DNA of 64,000 nt from Chitinophaga filiformis (GCF_023100805.1 NZ_CP095855.1:1963001-2027000); one strand, 5' to 3'; counted from the first letter of the stretch, positions 36,037 through 46,804 are shown. Translations and numbers: made by a program. Notes: generated by a model not told the origin, from the sequence alone.

Positions 36037-36067
36037 GGTAAGTATGGACATACTTACCATTTTTTTA
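36037..36067 (+). terminator. Orphan plus-strand terminator
   Basis: A perfect 10-base palindromic stem, GGTAAGTATG-GA-CATACTTACC, followed by ATTTTTTTAT. The only upstream gene (tlpA-like) is on the other strand and divergent. On the minus strand no T tract follows the stem. It could also be an operator palindrome. Confidence 0.6.
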
Positions 36068-36206
36068 TAAAAAAATTACTAGATTACCCTTCCTTACACT
36101 ATGTTTGCATTCCTAAAAAAAATAATAGGTAAGAATAGGGTCTCTATATAACACTAAAACAAGTTAGGAAGCAATCAGTTCCATGAGGGATTTTGCCAGA
36201 ATGAAT

Positions 36207-36214
36207 TACTTTTG
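36207..36214 (+). promoter_or_regulatory. -7 element of efp
   Basis: TACTTTTG, full TAnnTTTG match, 42 bases before the ATG; -33 weak. Confidence 0.5.
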
Positions 36215-36256
36215 CAGTCCTAATGTATTTTTAACTTTAAATTTAAGTATCCTTTT

Positions 36257-36823
36257 ATGGCTACCACTGCAGATATCAGAACAGGATTAATCATAAAGCT
36301 GGAAAACAGCTTATATTCTGTTGTAGAGTTTGGTCAGAACAAAACAGCCCGTGCAGCAGCTAAAGTATGGGCTAAACTGAAAGGTGTTGACAATAGCAGG
36401 TCTATTGAGCATACCTGGAACTCCGGCGACACAATATACCCTGTACGTGTTGAAAAGAAAACTTACCAGTTTTTATACCAGGATGACAGTGGGTTCAATT
36501 TCATGGATAACGAGACCTTTGAGCAAATCGCACTGCCGGAGTCAATGATCGATGCTCCCCAGTTCCTGAAAGAAGGCCAGGAAGTAGCCGTATCTATTAA
36601 TACAGAGACCGAACAACCAATGAGCGTTGAGTTGCCTGACAAGATCGTTGTAAAAGTTACTTACTCCGAGCCTGGTCTGAAAGGTGATACCGCTACCCGT
36701 ACACTTAAGCCTGCCACAGTTGAAACCGGTGCTACAGTGAACGTTCCCCTGTTCGTAAACGAAGGAGAACTGATCAGGGTAAACACCAAGAACGGTGAAT
36801 ACATCGAGAGAGTAAAAGAATAG
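36257..36823 (+). CDS. efp: Elongation factor P with Arg at position 32
   Basis: 188 aa, three beta-barrel domains (KOW-like 1-65, OB 66-130, C-terminal 131-188 ending GELIRVNTKNGEYIERVKE). EF-P relieves ribosome stalling at polyproline. The modified tip residue sits at R32 in the loop FGQNKTARAAAKVWAKLKG. That loop aligns with the Arg32 loops of Pseudomonas and Neisseria EF-P (NKSGRNAAVVK type), which are rhamnosylated by EarP. It does not match the PGKG loops with Lys34 of E. coli and many Bacteroidota. EarP, EpmA and EpmB genes are not in this window. It leads an apparent efp-accB-accC group, a common Bacteroidota order. Confidence 0.94.
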   Translation: MATTADIRTGLIIKLENSLYSVVEFGQNKTARAAAKVWAKLKGVDNSRSIEHTWNSGDTIYPVRVEKKTYQFLYQDDSGFNFMDNETFEQIALPESMIDAPQFLKEGQEVAVSINTETEQPMSVELPDKIVVKVTYSEPGLKGDTATRTLKPATVETGATVNVPLFVNEGELIRVNTKNGEYIERVKE

Positions 36824-36877
36824 TTTTAGTCCATATATTATCTACTTACAAGCATTTCTAAACCAAAAACTGTCTAC

Positions 36878-37357
36878 ATGGATTTTAAACAGATTCAGGA
36901 GCTGGTAAAGATGGTCAACAAGTCCAACATCAGTGAACTGAGCATAGAGCAGGACAAGTTTAAGATTACAATAAAGCAAAAAGATAACGAACCACCAGTG
37001 TATACTGTTCCAGCAGTAGCACCTGTTTATCAACCAGCACCTCAGGCAGCTCCTGCAGCTCCGGCTCCACAAGCTGCTCCTGCAGCAGAAGCTAAGCCGG
37101 CAGAAGCTAAAGCGGATAACCTGGTAACCATTAAATCTCCTATGATCGGTACCTTCTACCGTAGCCCTGGCCCTGACAAGCCTTCCTTCGTGAATGTAGG
37201 CGATGAGGTAGCTCCCGGTAAAGTGGTTTGTATCATCGAAGCGATGAAACTCTTCAACGAGATTGAAAGTGAAGTAAGTGGTAAGATCGTAAAAGTACTG
37301 GTGGACGACGCTTCCCCTGTGGAGTACGATCAGCCTTTGTTTTTGGTAGAACCTTAA
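36878..37357 (+). CDS. accB: Biotin carboxyl carrier protein of acetyl-CoA carboxylase
   Basis: 159 aa. N-terminal DFKQIQELVKMVNKSNISELSIEQDKFKITIKQ, a Pro/Ala-rich flexible linker (about 45-80), and the biotinyl domain with biotin lysine K124 in EAMKLFNEIE. It carries carboxybiotin from AccC to the carboxyltransferase in fatty-acid synthesis. 54 bases after efp and 109 bases before accC. Confidence 0.96.
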   Translation: MDFKQIQELVKMVNKSNISELSIEQDKFKITIKQKDNEPPVYTVPAVAPVYQPAPQAAPAAPAPQAAPAAEAKPAEAKADNLVTIKSPMIGTFYRSPGPDKPSFVNVGDEVAPGKVVCIIEAMKLFNEIESEVSGKIVKVLVDDASPVEYDQPLFLVEP

Positions 37358-37466
37358 TTTTTATATAAAAGGTTGGAATATTATGAGAAGGAAAGGAGAC
37401 TTGCCTGCCTCATAGTTTTCCAACCTTTTAGGTTTATTACTCTTTTCTTTAACCTATTGAAAAAAC

Positions 37467-38804
<1,338 letters not shown>

Positions 38805-38824
38805 TCCGGTCAATGATATGCAAA

Positions 38825-38858
38825 GAAAGCCGGCTTGTCTCAGACAGGCCGGCTTTTC
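38825..38858 (+). terminator. Terminator of accC
   Basis: AAAGCCGGC / GCCGGCTTT stem around TTGTCTCAGACAG (which itself pairs), followed by TTCTG. Confidence 0.85.
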
Positions 38859-38880
38859 TGTTTAGCAGTCCGGTAATTAG

Positions 38881-39705
38881 CTATTTACATTTATATGTAA
38901 TGTCCAGGTCAGAAAATACAACATCCAGGAAGTAGGTACGCCCACCGTTTTTGCTGTCTGGCCTGAACTTCAACGGAAGGCCGTATTTATTGTAAGTGAG
39001 AGCTGCGATTGGATTATTTTCACTATAGTCCCTGTTAAGGAATTGCCATACCTTATTCGTACGGAGATAGTTTACTTTATTGTCATGGGGACCATAATGA
39101 GTGGTATCAGTATATCCTGAATTACCATAGGTAGTGCCTTTTTCTACAAGATTCTGCTTATTGTTATAAACATAGGCCTTTGTGTACCATAGCCGGCCAT
39201 CATCAAAATAGGATGTTTCTTTAATAACACGGCCTTTATAGTCATATTCGAAATATGTAATGTTAATAAGTCCAACGCCGGTAGGGTGGGGAAGGGGATT
39301 GTCTCCTATGATGCCTATGTTATAGACACTATCCATATAGATCCGGTTCTGATTATCATATTTAAATCTGTGCCATTCCCAGAATAGATCCCCATACTCT
39401 TCCTTCGTGTTATAATGGGTGATCTGGTCAGTGAGCCGGTTGTGGGAATCATACCGGTAGCTTTCATTTTCGCTGCCCGTTCCTACATTCGAGCGTAGAC
39501 GCAGCACAGGGTTGCCTGCTGCGTTATATTCAATTGTATTAGTGTGTGTTTGTTGAAGAACAACATCATAACCTTCCAGTTGCTGTATCTGGCATAAAGG
39601 GGCTTCGCAATTGGGAGTAATATCGTGTTTTCCGCAGGAGGAAAGCAGGAGAATAACAGCAGCAGTTGTTATTGCATGAATAGAAGTACTGAGACATGTG
39701 TGCAT
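38881..39705 (-). CDS. YD-repeat-like lipoprotein
   Basis: 274 aa. Lipoprotein signal ending LLLSSCGKHD with the lipid-attached Cys at residue 24. The mature protein carries about five YD-like repeats: YRYDSHNRLTD, FKYDNQNRIYMD, FEYDYKGRVIKE, YVYNNKQNLVEK and LTYNKYGLPLKF. They resemble the short RHS-like repeats found in many Chitinophagaceae surface lipoproteins of unknown function. No toxin or catalytic domain is visible. Codon use differs little from neighbours. It is convergent with accC and its role is unknown. Confidence 0.8.
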   Translation of the reverse strand: MHTCLSTSIHAITTAAVILLLSSCGKHDITPNCEAPLCQIQQLEGYDVVLQQTHTNTIEYNAAGNPVLRLRSNVGTGSENESYRYDSHNRLTDQITHYNTKEEYGDLFWEWHRFKYDNQNRIYMDSVYNIGIIGDNPLPHPTGVGLINITYFEYDYKGRVIKETSYFDDGRLWYTKAYVYNNKQNLVEKGTTYGNSGYTDTTHYGPHDNKVNYLRTNKVWQFLNRDYSENNPIAALTYNKYGLPLKFRPDSKNGGRTYFLDVVFSDLDITYKCK

Positions 39706-39830
39706 GAGGTGACATTTAGGGGTAATTAAATCGTGTCTTTAAGAAAAAGTAGAGTTGGCCGGACTGCCAGGATTTGAGGGGTATCGGGTTAAGAGTACAA
39801 TGAATTTAAGTAATAGTTCTAAAAACACAA

Positions 39831-39854
39831 AGCCCCGGGTAAATACCCGGGGCT
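39831..39854 (-). terminator. Terminator of the glutamine synthetase gene
   Basis: AGCCCCGGGTATTTACCCGGGGCT on the minus strand followed by TTGTGTTTTT. The stem is a perfect 10 bp. Confidence 0.9.
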
Positions 39855-39882
39855 AATCATACACCAAAACAATCTTACGGTT

Positions 39883-42081
39883 TTATCGCAAGAAAAGCAG
39901 CTCTCTGTACTTAGGCAGTGCCCATTGTTTGTCATCTACAAGGAACTCCAGCTTATCCGCATGGTAACGGATAACATCAAAGTACGGCTTAATTTTATCA
40001 CAATAATCTATAGCTTTCTGGCGGCTGTCAGTAACTTTGTTAGCTACTTTACGCGCTTCAATCATAGCCTGTACATTCTCACTGATGACGTTAATATGTT
40101 CAGCTATTTTTGCAGCGATCTGGGTTTGCGCTTTAACAGCGTTGTCACCTAGACCTATGCCTTTCAGACCGTTAATATTGGTTATCAGGCTGTTCAGATA
40201 GTTAATCGCTGATGGCAGGATCGTGTTGGTAGCCAGATCTCCGATTACACGGGCTTCGATCTGTACTTTCTTCACGTAGTCTTCGAGCAGGATCTCATGA
40301 CGGGCATGTAATTCTTTCTCGTTGTAAATGCCTACCTCAGTGAACAGTTTTGTTGCTTTGTCGGTAACGTAAGCATCCAGTGCCTTAGGAGTGGTTTTTA
40401 CGTTGGCAAGGCCTCTCTTTTCAGCTTCTTTTTCCCATTCTTCGCTATAACCGTCGCCTTCAAACAAAACTTTTTCCGAATCTACAATATATTTCCGAAG
40501 AGTTTGCATAATCGCAATCTCTTTTTTCTCGCCTTTTTCGATCAGGGCGTCAACTTCAATTTTGAAGTTAGCCAGTGTTTTAGCCACGATTGTGTTCAAT
40601 ACAGTCATAGCGGAAGCGCAGTTTGCAGAAGAACCAACGGCGCGGAACTCAAATTTATTACCGGTGAAGGCAAAAGGTGAGGTACGGTTACGGTCGGTAT
40701 TATCCAGCAGCAGCTCAGGAATATGACGGTGCAGGTCCAGTTTCAGGATGGCTTCGTCCTGCTCATCGAACTTGTTGTTCACGCGGGTCTTAACTTCCTG
40801 CAGTACATCATACAGGTATTTACCGGAGAAAACAGAGATGATAGCCGGAGGCGCTTCGTTGGCACCCAGACGGAAGTCATTGCTGGGAGATGCGATAGAC
40901 GCTCTCAGCAGGTCTGCGTAGTCGTGAACAGCTTTGATCGTGTTAACAAAGAAAGTCAGGAACATCAGGTTGGTCTTCGGAGTCTTGCCCGGAGCCAGCA
41001 GGTTCACACCAGTATCTGTAGCCATGCTCCAGTTGTTGTGTTTACCTGAACCGTTGATGCCCGCAAATGGTTTCTCGTGCAGTAACACTCTCAGCTTATG
41101 ACGTTTTGCCACTTTGGTCATTACGTCCATCAGCAGGGAGTTGTGGTCAACTGCGATATTCACTTCTTCGAAGATAGGAGCACACTCGAACTGGGAAGGA
41201 GCTACCTCGTTGTGACGGGTTCTCAAAGGAATACCCAGTTTGTAAGACTCTTCTTCGAAATCGCGCATGAAAGAATATGCACGCTCAGGAATTGAACCAA
41301 AGTAATGGTCTTCCAGCTGCTGTCCTTTGGAAGGAGCGTGACCAACTACGGTTCGGCCGCACATTACCAGGTCAGGACGGGCGTTAGCCAGACTTTCGTC
41401 TACCAGGAAGTATTCCTGTTCCCATCCCAGGGTAGCTGTAACTTTGGTTACATTTTTATCGAAATAGTTACATACGTCTACTGCAGCTTTATCCAGTGCA
41501 GAAAGCGCTTTCAGCAGCGGAGCTTTATAGTCCAGTGATTCACCGGTGTAAGCAACAAATATAGTAGGAATGCAAAGTGTTTTACCGTGACCCTGCTCCA
41601 GGATAAAAGGAGGAGAGGATGGGTCCCATGCAGTATAACCGCGAGCTTCGAAAGTAGCACGCAGACCGCCGTTAGGGAAGCTGGAAGCATCAGGCTCCTG
41701 CTGTACCAGCGCGTCGCCGTCAAAGGTTTCGAGGGCAGAGCCATCGCCTTTCAGTGTAAAGAAAGAATCATGTTTTTCAGCTGTAGTGCCGGTTAAAGGC
41801 TGGAACCAGTGGGTATAGTGGGTAACGCCTTTTTTCATTGCCCATTGTTTCAGACCAGAGGCGATCTGCTCGGACATTTTACGATCGATCTTAGTGCCAG
41901 ACTTGATGGAGTTCATTAAGCTTTTATAAGCCTCATCACTCAGATTCTCGCGAACTACTTTTCCTGCGAATACATTGCTGCCGAACACTTCGGTGATCTT
42001 ATTACCGTTCAGTTGTTCGGGCCTGATTTTTAAATCAACACCAGAAAGGTTTTCCAGTGCGGTGAAGCGTAAGGATTGCAT
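39883..42081 (-). CDS. glnN: Type III glutamine synthetase
   Basis: 732 aa from MQSLRFTALENLSGVDLKIR; a frame from 42102 would add seven residues. It makes glutamine from glutamate, ammonia and ATP. Length and motifs fit GSIII: FILEQGHGKTLCIPTIFVAYTG, GWEQEYFLVDESLANARPDLVMCGRTVVG (metal-binding E-x-E), RHNEVAPSQFECAPIFEEVNIAVDHN, and FAGINGSGKHNNWSM (substrate His). GSIII is twice the size of GSI subunits and forms dodecamers; it was first described in Bacteroides. No adenylylation site is expected. Confidence 0.95.
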   Translation of the reverse strand: MQSLRFTALENLSGVDLKIRPEQLNGNKITEVFGSNVFAGKVVRENLSDEAYKSLMNSIKSGTKIDRKMSEQIASGLKQWAMKKGVTHYTHWFQPLTGTTAEKHDSFFTLKGDGSALETFDGDALVQQEPDASSFPNGGLRATFEARGYTAWDPSSPPFILEQGHGKTLCIPTIFVAYTGESLDYKAPLLKALSALDKAAVDVCNYFDKNVTKVTATLGWEQEYFLVDESLANARPDLVMCGRTVVGHAPSKGQQLEDHYFGSIPERAYSFMRDFEEESYKLGIPLRTRHNEVAPSQFECAPIFEEVNIAVDHNSLLMDVMTKVAKRHKLRVLLHEKPFAGINGSGKHNNWSMATDTGVNLLAPGKTPKTNLMFLTFFVNTIKAVHDYADLLRASIASPSNDFRLGANEAPPAIISVFSGKYLYDVLQEVKTRVNNKFDEQDEAILKLDLHRHIPELLLDNTDRNRTSPFAFTGNKFEFRAVGSSANCASAMTVLNTIVAKTLANFKIEVDALIEKGEKKEIAIMQTLRKYIVDSEKVLFEGDGYSEEWEKEAEKRGLANVKTTPKALDAYVTDKATKLFTEVGIYNEKELHARHEILLEDYVKKVQIEARVIGDLATNTILPSAINYLNSLITNINGLKGIGLGDNAVKAQTQIAAKIAEHINVISENVQAMIEARKVANKVTDSRQKAIDYCDKIKPYFDVIRYHADKLEFLVDDKQWALPKYRELLFLR

Positions 42082-42372
42082 GCTGTAAATAATTTTACAC
42101 AAAAGAACGCTGTTGCGCTAACATAAGCAAGAATTAAGTTGATTTTAACTAAAAAATTACATTTAGTAGAGAAAAAGCTTAAATTTTTTAATTTTTGAAT
42201 AAAAAATGAATAGTCAGTCCTGTTTAAACTGATATATTTAAAAAAATGTAATTCGTTAAAACTGCACTGATATTGCATTGACCTGATTATACGGAGGATA
42301 ATACATTATAATATGAGCAGGGAAGCAGCCGTCAATTGTTTTAACCGGCAGGACCTGTAATTGCCAATATCC

Positions 42373-42404
42373 TTTGTCAATTGCAGGAAAAACCTGTAGG
42401 TTTG
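42373..42404 (+). promoter_or_regulatory. Promoter of purL
   Basis: TTTG (42373-42376), a 20-base spacer, TAGGTTTG (42397-42404): complete Bacteroidota consensus, 41 bases before the ATG at 42446. Confidence 0.7.
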
Positions 42405-42445
42405 CATCTTCTTTTTTTATCTATCGTACTTATACATTCAGTTAC

Positions 42446-44701
42446 ATGCAAACTAACGTAGAAACTACAGATAAGTTTTCCCAAACTACTGTTGAAACTG
42501 CCGAGCAACTTGGTCTTACAGCAGACGAATTTGAGCGTATAAAGGGCATTCTGGGCCGCACGCCTAATTTCACAGAATTAAGTATGTATTCTGTAATGTG
42601 GAGTGAACATTGCAGTTACAAGAACTCAATTGTCTGGTTGAAATCACTGCCCCGTGAAGGTGAACGCCTGCTGGTAAAGGCTGGTGAAGAAAATGCCGGT
42701 CTGGTGGACATCGGCGATGGTTACGCCTGTGTGTTCAAGATAGAATCCCACAACCACCCTTCAGCTATTGAACCCTTCCAGGGAGCGGCTACCGGTGTAG
42801 GCGGGATCCACCGTGATATCTTTACCATGGGTGCGCGTCCTATCGCAGCACTGAACTCTCTGCGTTTTGGGAATATCAACGATAAAAAAACACAACATCT
42901 TATTAAAGGTATCGTTCACGGTATCGGTCATTATGGTAACTGTTTCGGTGTGCCTACCGTAGGTGGTGAAGCATACTTCGAAGATTGTTACGGTACTAAC
43001 CCACTCGTGAATGCAATGAGCGTTGGGGTCGTAAGGGTAGGCCAGACAGTGTCTGCTACTTCCTATGGCGCCGGCAACCCTGTTTTCATTGTAGGTTCCG
43101 CTACCGGTAAAGACGGTATCGGTGGCGCCTCTTTCGCAAGCGCCAACATCACTGAAGACAGCGTGGAAGATCTGCCTTCTGTTCAGGTGGGAGACCCTTT
43201 CCAGGAAAAGAAACTGCTGGAAGCATGTCTTGAGATCATCCCAACAGGTGCACTGGTAGGTATGCAGGATATGGGCGCTGCCGGTATTACCTGCTCTACT
43301 GCAGAAATGAGCGCAAAAGGTGAACACGGTATGATCATTCACCTGGATAAAGTTCCTACCCGCCAGGAAAACATGAAAGCCTGGGAAATGCTGCTCAGCG
43401 AAAGCCAGGAAAGAATGCTGATCGTACTGCATAAAGGCAAGGAAGCGGAAGTCCTGAGAATATTTGAGAAATGGGACCTGCACTGCGTACAGATCGGTGA
43501 AGTAACAACTGATAAACAACTGAAGTTCTACTTAAACGGCCACCTGGAAGCTGATGTTCCTGCTGAAAGCCTGGTACTGGGCGGTGGCGCTCCTCAATAT
43601 CACCGCGCTTATACCGAGCCTGCATACTTTGAGAAGATCAAATCTTTCGATATTCATAAAATACCTGATACCCTGCATCCACGCTTTGCAGCGGAAAGAC
43701 TGGTTAAACTGCCAAACATTGCTTCCAAACGCTGGATCTATACCCAGTACGACAGCATGGTAGGTACTGCTAACGCCAGCACCAATGCGCCAAGTGATGC
43801 AGCTATCGTTACTGTAAAAGGCACTAAGAAAGCCCTTGCAGTGACTACCGACTGTAACAGCCGTTACGTATATGCAGATCCGCATGTAGGCGGACAGATA
43901 GCAGTAGCGGAAGCTGCACGTAATATAGTATGTAGCGGTGGTGAGCCAGTGGCTATCACCAACTGTCTGAACTTCGGTAATCCTTACGATCCGGAAGTAT
44001 ATTATCAGTTCGTACATGCGATCAAGGGAATGGGTGAAGCCTGCCGTAAATTCAATACGCCCGTTACCGGTGGTAACGTGAGCTTCTATAACCAGTCGCC
44101 CGATGGTCCGGTGTACCCTACACCAACTATTGGTATGCTGGGTATACTGGACGATATGTCTCAGCGGATCACCCTCAACTTCAGACAGGAAGGTGACCTG
44201 GTTTACCTGCTGGGCCGTAGCCGTAATGATATCAGCAGCTCTGAATACCTGCACAAACTGATCGGTATTGAACATAGTCCTGCTCCTCACTTCCACCTGG
44301 AAGAAGAACAGCGCCTCCATCATACTATCGCTAAATTAAATAAAGCAGGTATCATTCAATCAGCGCATGACGTAAGTGAAGGTGGTCTCTTTATTTCCCT
44401 GCTGGAAAGTGCAATGTCTTCCGGATTAGGCTTTGATGTGCACACAAATCCGAACTTCCGTAAAGACGCTTACCTGTTCGGTGAAAGCCAGAGCCGTGCA
44501 GTAGTAACTATCAAACCAGAAGACAAGGAAAAATTTGACGCTATCTTGCACAGTGTTATTGACGCAACTGAGCATTCCGTGAAAGTTGAAAAGATCGGCG
44601 TAGTGAAAGGAGAAAGTGTTGTAATTGATAATGAAGATTGGGGTACAGTGGCCAGCTGGAAACTGCCTTATGACGTTGCTATAGAGTCTCATTTACAATA
44701 A
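42446..44701 (+). CDS. purL: Phosphoribosylformylglycinamidine synthase, PurL (small type)
   Basis: 751 aa from [20 protein letters not shown]; the frame extends to 42374 but that lies over the promoter. Step 4 of purine synthesis, FGAR to FGAM. Motifs: [15 protein letters not shown] near the N-terminus, [38 protein letters not shown], and GGDxxFxN-like MGVGAGITC-type second half ([10 protein letters not shown]). The length indicates the form that works with separate PurS and PurQ; neither is in the window. Its terminator is followed by the tandem-hairpin RNA. Confidence 0.95.
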   Translation: MQTNVETTDKFSQTTVETAEQLGLTADEFERIKGILGRTPNFTELSMYSVMWSEHCSYKNSIVWLKSLPREGERLLVKAGEENAGLVDIGDGYACVFKIESHNHPSAIEPFQGAATGVGGIHRDIFTMGARPIAALNSLRFGNINDKKTQHLIKGIVHGIGHYGNCFGVPTVGGEAYFEDCYGTNPLVNAMSVGVVRVGQTVSATSYGAGNPVFIVGSATGKDGIGGASFASANITEDSVEDLPSVQVGDPFQEKKLLEACLEIIPTGALVGMQDMGAAGITCSTAEMSAKGEHGMIIHLDKVPTRQENMKAWEMLLSESQERMLIVLHKGKEAEVLRIFEKWDLHCVQIGEVTTDKQLKFYLNGHLEADVPAESLVLGGGAPQYHRAYTEPAYFEKIKSFDIHKIPDTLHPRFAAERLVKLPNIASKRWIYTQYDSMVGTANASTNAPSDAAIVTVKGTKKALAVTTDCNSRYVYADPHVGGQIAVAEAARNIVCSGGEPVAITNCLNFGNPYDPEVYYQFVHAIKGMGEACRKFNTPVTGGNVSFYNQSPDGPVYPTPTIGMLGILDDMSQRITLNFRQEGDLVYLLGRSRNDISSSEYLHKLIGIEHSPAPHFHLEEEQRLHHTIAKLNKAGIIQSAHDVSEGGLFISLLESAMSSGLGFDVHTNPNFRKDAYLFGESQSRAVVTIKPEDKEKFDAILHSVIDATEHSVKVEKIGVVKGESVVIDNEDWGTVASWKLPYDVAIESHLQ

Positions 44702-44723
44702 GTAAGCGATACTTAAAAGAGTA

Positions 44724-44766
44724 GAGGTGTAACACATATCCCACATGGGTGTTATGTTACACCTCT
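44724..44766 (+). terminator. Terminator of purL
   Basis: GAGGTGTAAC with GTTACACCTC, extended by inner pairing of ACCCATGTGGGA-type arms, followed by TTCACATTTT. Confidence 0.85.
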
Positions 44767-44934
44767 TCACATTTTATAGCTGTTCATCATACACTTATAA
44801 CAATTGGGGAATTGGGTAATGCCCGACAGTAAAGGGTTTGACAAAAGAGGGGTGTTTATTGTACGCTTATTTCCTTTTAACAACTCATTAACAAAATCCC
44901 ATCTTTGTGTGAATTTATATCCCAACGGTTAAAC

Positions 44935-45298
44935 TACTTTTGATAAAGAGAAATGCGAATACACCGGGTCCGATAAAAAGGACCAAGTCCAATAATATTT
45001 ATCCCGTGGAATCAAATTGATTCCCGTCCTATGAAAGCCAATGCCAATATTTATCCCCGGAATTAAAAGGATTCCGGTCCTATGAAATCCAGAAATCAGA
45101 ACAATTATTATCCCTGGAACCGAATGGCTCCAGACCTATGAAACCTAGTTTATTTATCCCAGGAATCTTATGATTCCTAATTCTATGAAGACCAATTGTT
45201 CTACCATGTCCTAATGAAAGCTAAGTGAAACTTACACCTAGTGAGAAAGAACGATTTGTTGTGAAGCCCCTCGTATAAACGAGGGGTTTACTTTTTTA
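44935..45298 (+). ncRNA. Tandem-hairpin structured RNA (four or five repeated stem-loops)
   Basis: TACTTTTG at 44935-44942 is a perfect -7 element. From 44967 come repeated units with the pattern UUUAUCCC, hairpin, GUCCUAUGAAA. Stems: GGTCC/GGACC (44967-44984), GGAATC/GATTCC (45008-45024), CCGGAAT/ATTCCGG (45057-45077), CTGGAACC/GGCTCCAG (45114-45133, one mismatch), AGGAATC/GATTCCT (45161-45178). The stems differ in sequence but keep pairing, for example CCGG opposite CCGG in unit 2 and CT opposite AG in unit 3, which is covariation between repeats. Unit spacings are 52, 57 and 46 bases, not multiples of three, so the repeats are not coding. A sixth GUCCUAAUGAAA at 45208 has no hairpin. The RNA ends at a terminator at 45264-45298. 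No Rfam-type family was recognised. Confidence 0.75.
45264..45298 (+). terminator. Terminator of the tandem-hairpin RNA
   Basis: CCCCTCG-TATAAA-CGAGGGG stem, then GTTTACTTTTTTAT. Confidence 0.9.
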
Positions 45299-45436
45299 TC
45301 TCAGTCCCAAAATAAACGCAAAAGTTGTGCCAGTTAGTATAGGCATTCCAGTTAAATTTTTTTCTTACGCTATTGATTAAACGTTGCCGTTCAATAGTGT
45401 ACCTTATTTCATTCACTTTTCCGGTAAAAAAAGAAA

Positions 45437-45465
45437 GCCCGGATCATTGATCCGGGCCTTTTTAT
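45437..45465 (-). terminator. Terminator of the alpha-oxoamine synthase gene
   Basis: GCCCGGATCA / TGATCCGGGC perfect stem; T-rich sequence lies on both sides, so it can act in either direction. It is 15 bases beyond the stop codon at 45480. Confidence 0.9.
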
Positions 45466-45479
45466 ACATATTGGTATTG

Positions 45480-46727
45480 TTATACCATTGGTATTTCAGC
45501 TACTTCATATACTTTCCTGTCCAGCTTCTCTTTGGTTTCGCTGAATGCTTTCAGTGTCAGCTCAATATCTTCGTCGGTATGGGCTGCTGTCGGGATCAGG
45601 CGGTAGATGATCTGTCCTTTAGGGATAACAGGATATACCACGATAGAACAGAAGATATTGTAGTTCTCACGCAGGTCCAGGCACATTGCAGTTGCTTCAG
45701 GAATATCTCCCTGGAGGTAGATCGGCGTTACAGGTGAATTGGTTCGGCCGATATTGAAACCACGGTCACGCAGACCTTTCTGCAGTTTGTTCACATTATC
45801 CCACAGTTTGTTCTTCAGGTCTGCGTTTTTGCGCATCAGTTCAACGCGTTTCAGATGTCCGATCACCAGTGGTAATGGAATAGATTTCGCAAAGATCTGG
45901 GAACGCATGTTGTAACGCAGGTAGTTGATGATCGCTTTATCACCGCTCATGAAAGCGCCGATAGAAGCTCCTGATTTTGCGAAGGTATTGAACAGCAGGT
46001 CGATCTTATCCTGAACGCCCTGTTCTTCACCCGTACCAGCGCCGGTTTTACCCATGGTACCAAAGCCGTGTGCATCATCTACCATGAAACGGAACTCATA
46101 TTTTTCTTTCAGGGCAGCAATTTCTTTCAATTTACCCTGATCACCGGCCATACCAAACACGCCTTCAGTGATCACCAGGATACCACCGGTACCGCCATTG
46201 GCCTTGATCAGCTCTTCTGCACGTTTTAACTGTTTTTCACAGTCTTCAATGTCATTGTGTTTGAATACATAACGGTGACCCTGGTGCAGACGCAGACCAT
46301 CAATAATACTTGCATGGCACTCGGCATCGTATACGATCACATCGCGACGGTTACAGATAGCATCGATCGCACTCATGATCCCCTGGTAACCATAGTTAAG
46401 AAGGGTAGTATCTTCCTTCCCCATGTAGTCGGATAATTCTTTTTCCAGCTTTTCGTGGAAATTGGTATTTCCACTCATCATACGGGCTCCCATTGGAGTG
46501 GCAAGACCGTACTCCGCCGCTGCTTTAGCATCAGTAGCACGCACCTCAGGATGGTTGGCCAGGCCCAGATAGTTATTCAGGCTCCAAACAATTTTCTCGT
46601 TACCCCTGAATTTCATACGGGGGCCAATCTCACCTTCCAGCTTAGGGAAAGCAAAGTAACCATGAGCTCTGTCAGAGTGTTCGCCTATAGGGCCCATGTG
46701 CTTAAGCAGTTTCTCAAAAATATCCAT
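45480..46727 (-). CDS. Alpha-oxoamine synthase (serine palmitoyltransferase / KBL-like)
   Basis: 415 aa PLP enzyme. NYLGLANHPEV at 52-62, H138 in DAECHASIIDG (stacks on PLP), DDAHGFG at 217-223 and the PLP lysine K251 in NTFAKSGASIGAF are the alpha-oxoamine synthase signature: condensation of an amino acid with an acyl-CoA and loss of CO2. In Bacteroidota this family supplies sphingolipids (serine) and sulfonolipids (cysteate), and also includes 2-amino-3-ketobutyrate ligase. The sequence alone does not decide between these. GTGEEQGVQDK replaces the more usual GLTDK segment. It is single, and faces the tandem-hairpin RNA. Confidence 0.88.
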   Translation of the reverse strand: MDIFEKLLKHMGPIGEHSDRAHGYFAFPKLEGEIGPRMKFRGNEKIVWSLNNYLGLANHPEVRATDAKAAAEYGLATPMGARMMSGNTNFHEKLEKELSDYMGKEDTTLLNYGYQGIMSAIDAICNRRDVIVYDAECHASIIDGLRLHQGHRYVFKHNDIEDCEKQLKRAEELIKANGGTGGILVITEGVFGMAGDQGKLKEIAALKEKYEFRFMVDDAHGFGTMGKTGAGTGEEQGVQDKIDLLFNTFAKSGASIGAFMSGDKAIINYLRYNMRSQIFAKSIPLPLVIGHLKRVELMRKNADLKNKLWDNVNKLQKGLRDRGFNIGRTNSPVTPIYLQGDIPEATAMCLDLRENYNIFCSIVVYPVIPKGQIIYRLIPTAAHTDEDIELTLKAFSETKEKLDRKVYEVAEIPMV

Positions 46728-46767
46728 ATGTTAAATAATAATTAAGAGTGATCAACGAAAACCCGCA

Positions 46768-46775
46768 CAAAGGTA
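46768..46775 (-). promoter_or_regulatory. -7 element of the alpha-oxoamine synthase gene
   Basis: TACCTTTG on the minus strand, 40 bases before the ATG, back to back with the phosphatase promoter. Confidence 0.45.
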
Positions 46776-46804
46776 TTAAAATATTAGTTTTTGTAAACTT
46801 GGGT

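Larger units (their letters stand above)
35892..36256. other. Intergenic region before efp with an isolated terminator
   Basis: 365 bases. It contains a plus-strand terminator (36037-36067) with no plus-strand gene ahead of it and, 140 bases later, the efp -7 element. The region 35940-36036 has no open frame longer than a few codons. Confidence 0.6.

Noticed and set aside
44967..45260. Coding explanation for the tandem repeats after purL
   Set aside because: Spacings of 52, 57 and 46 are not multiples of three and the stems are conserved as pairs, so an RNA is the better reading.
45384..45737. A 117-codon plus-strand frame over the terminator of the alpha-oxoamine synthase
   Set aside because: It lies mostly antisense to the synthase gene and crosses its terminator.
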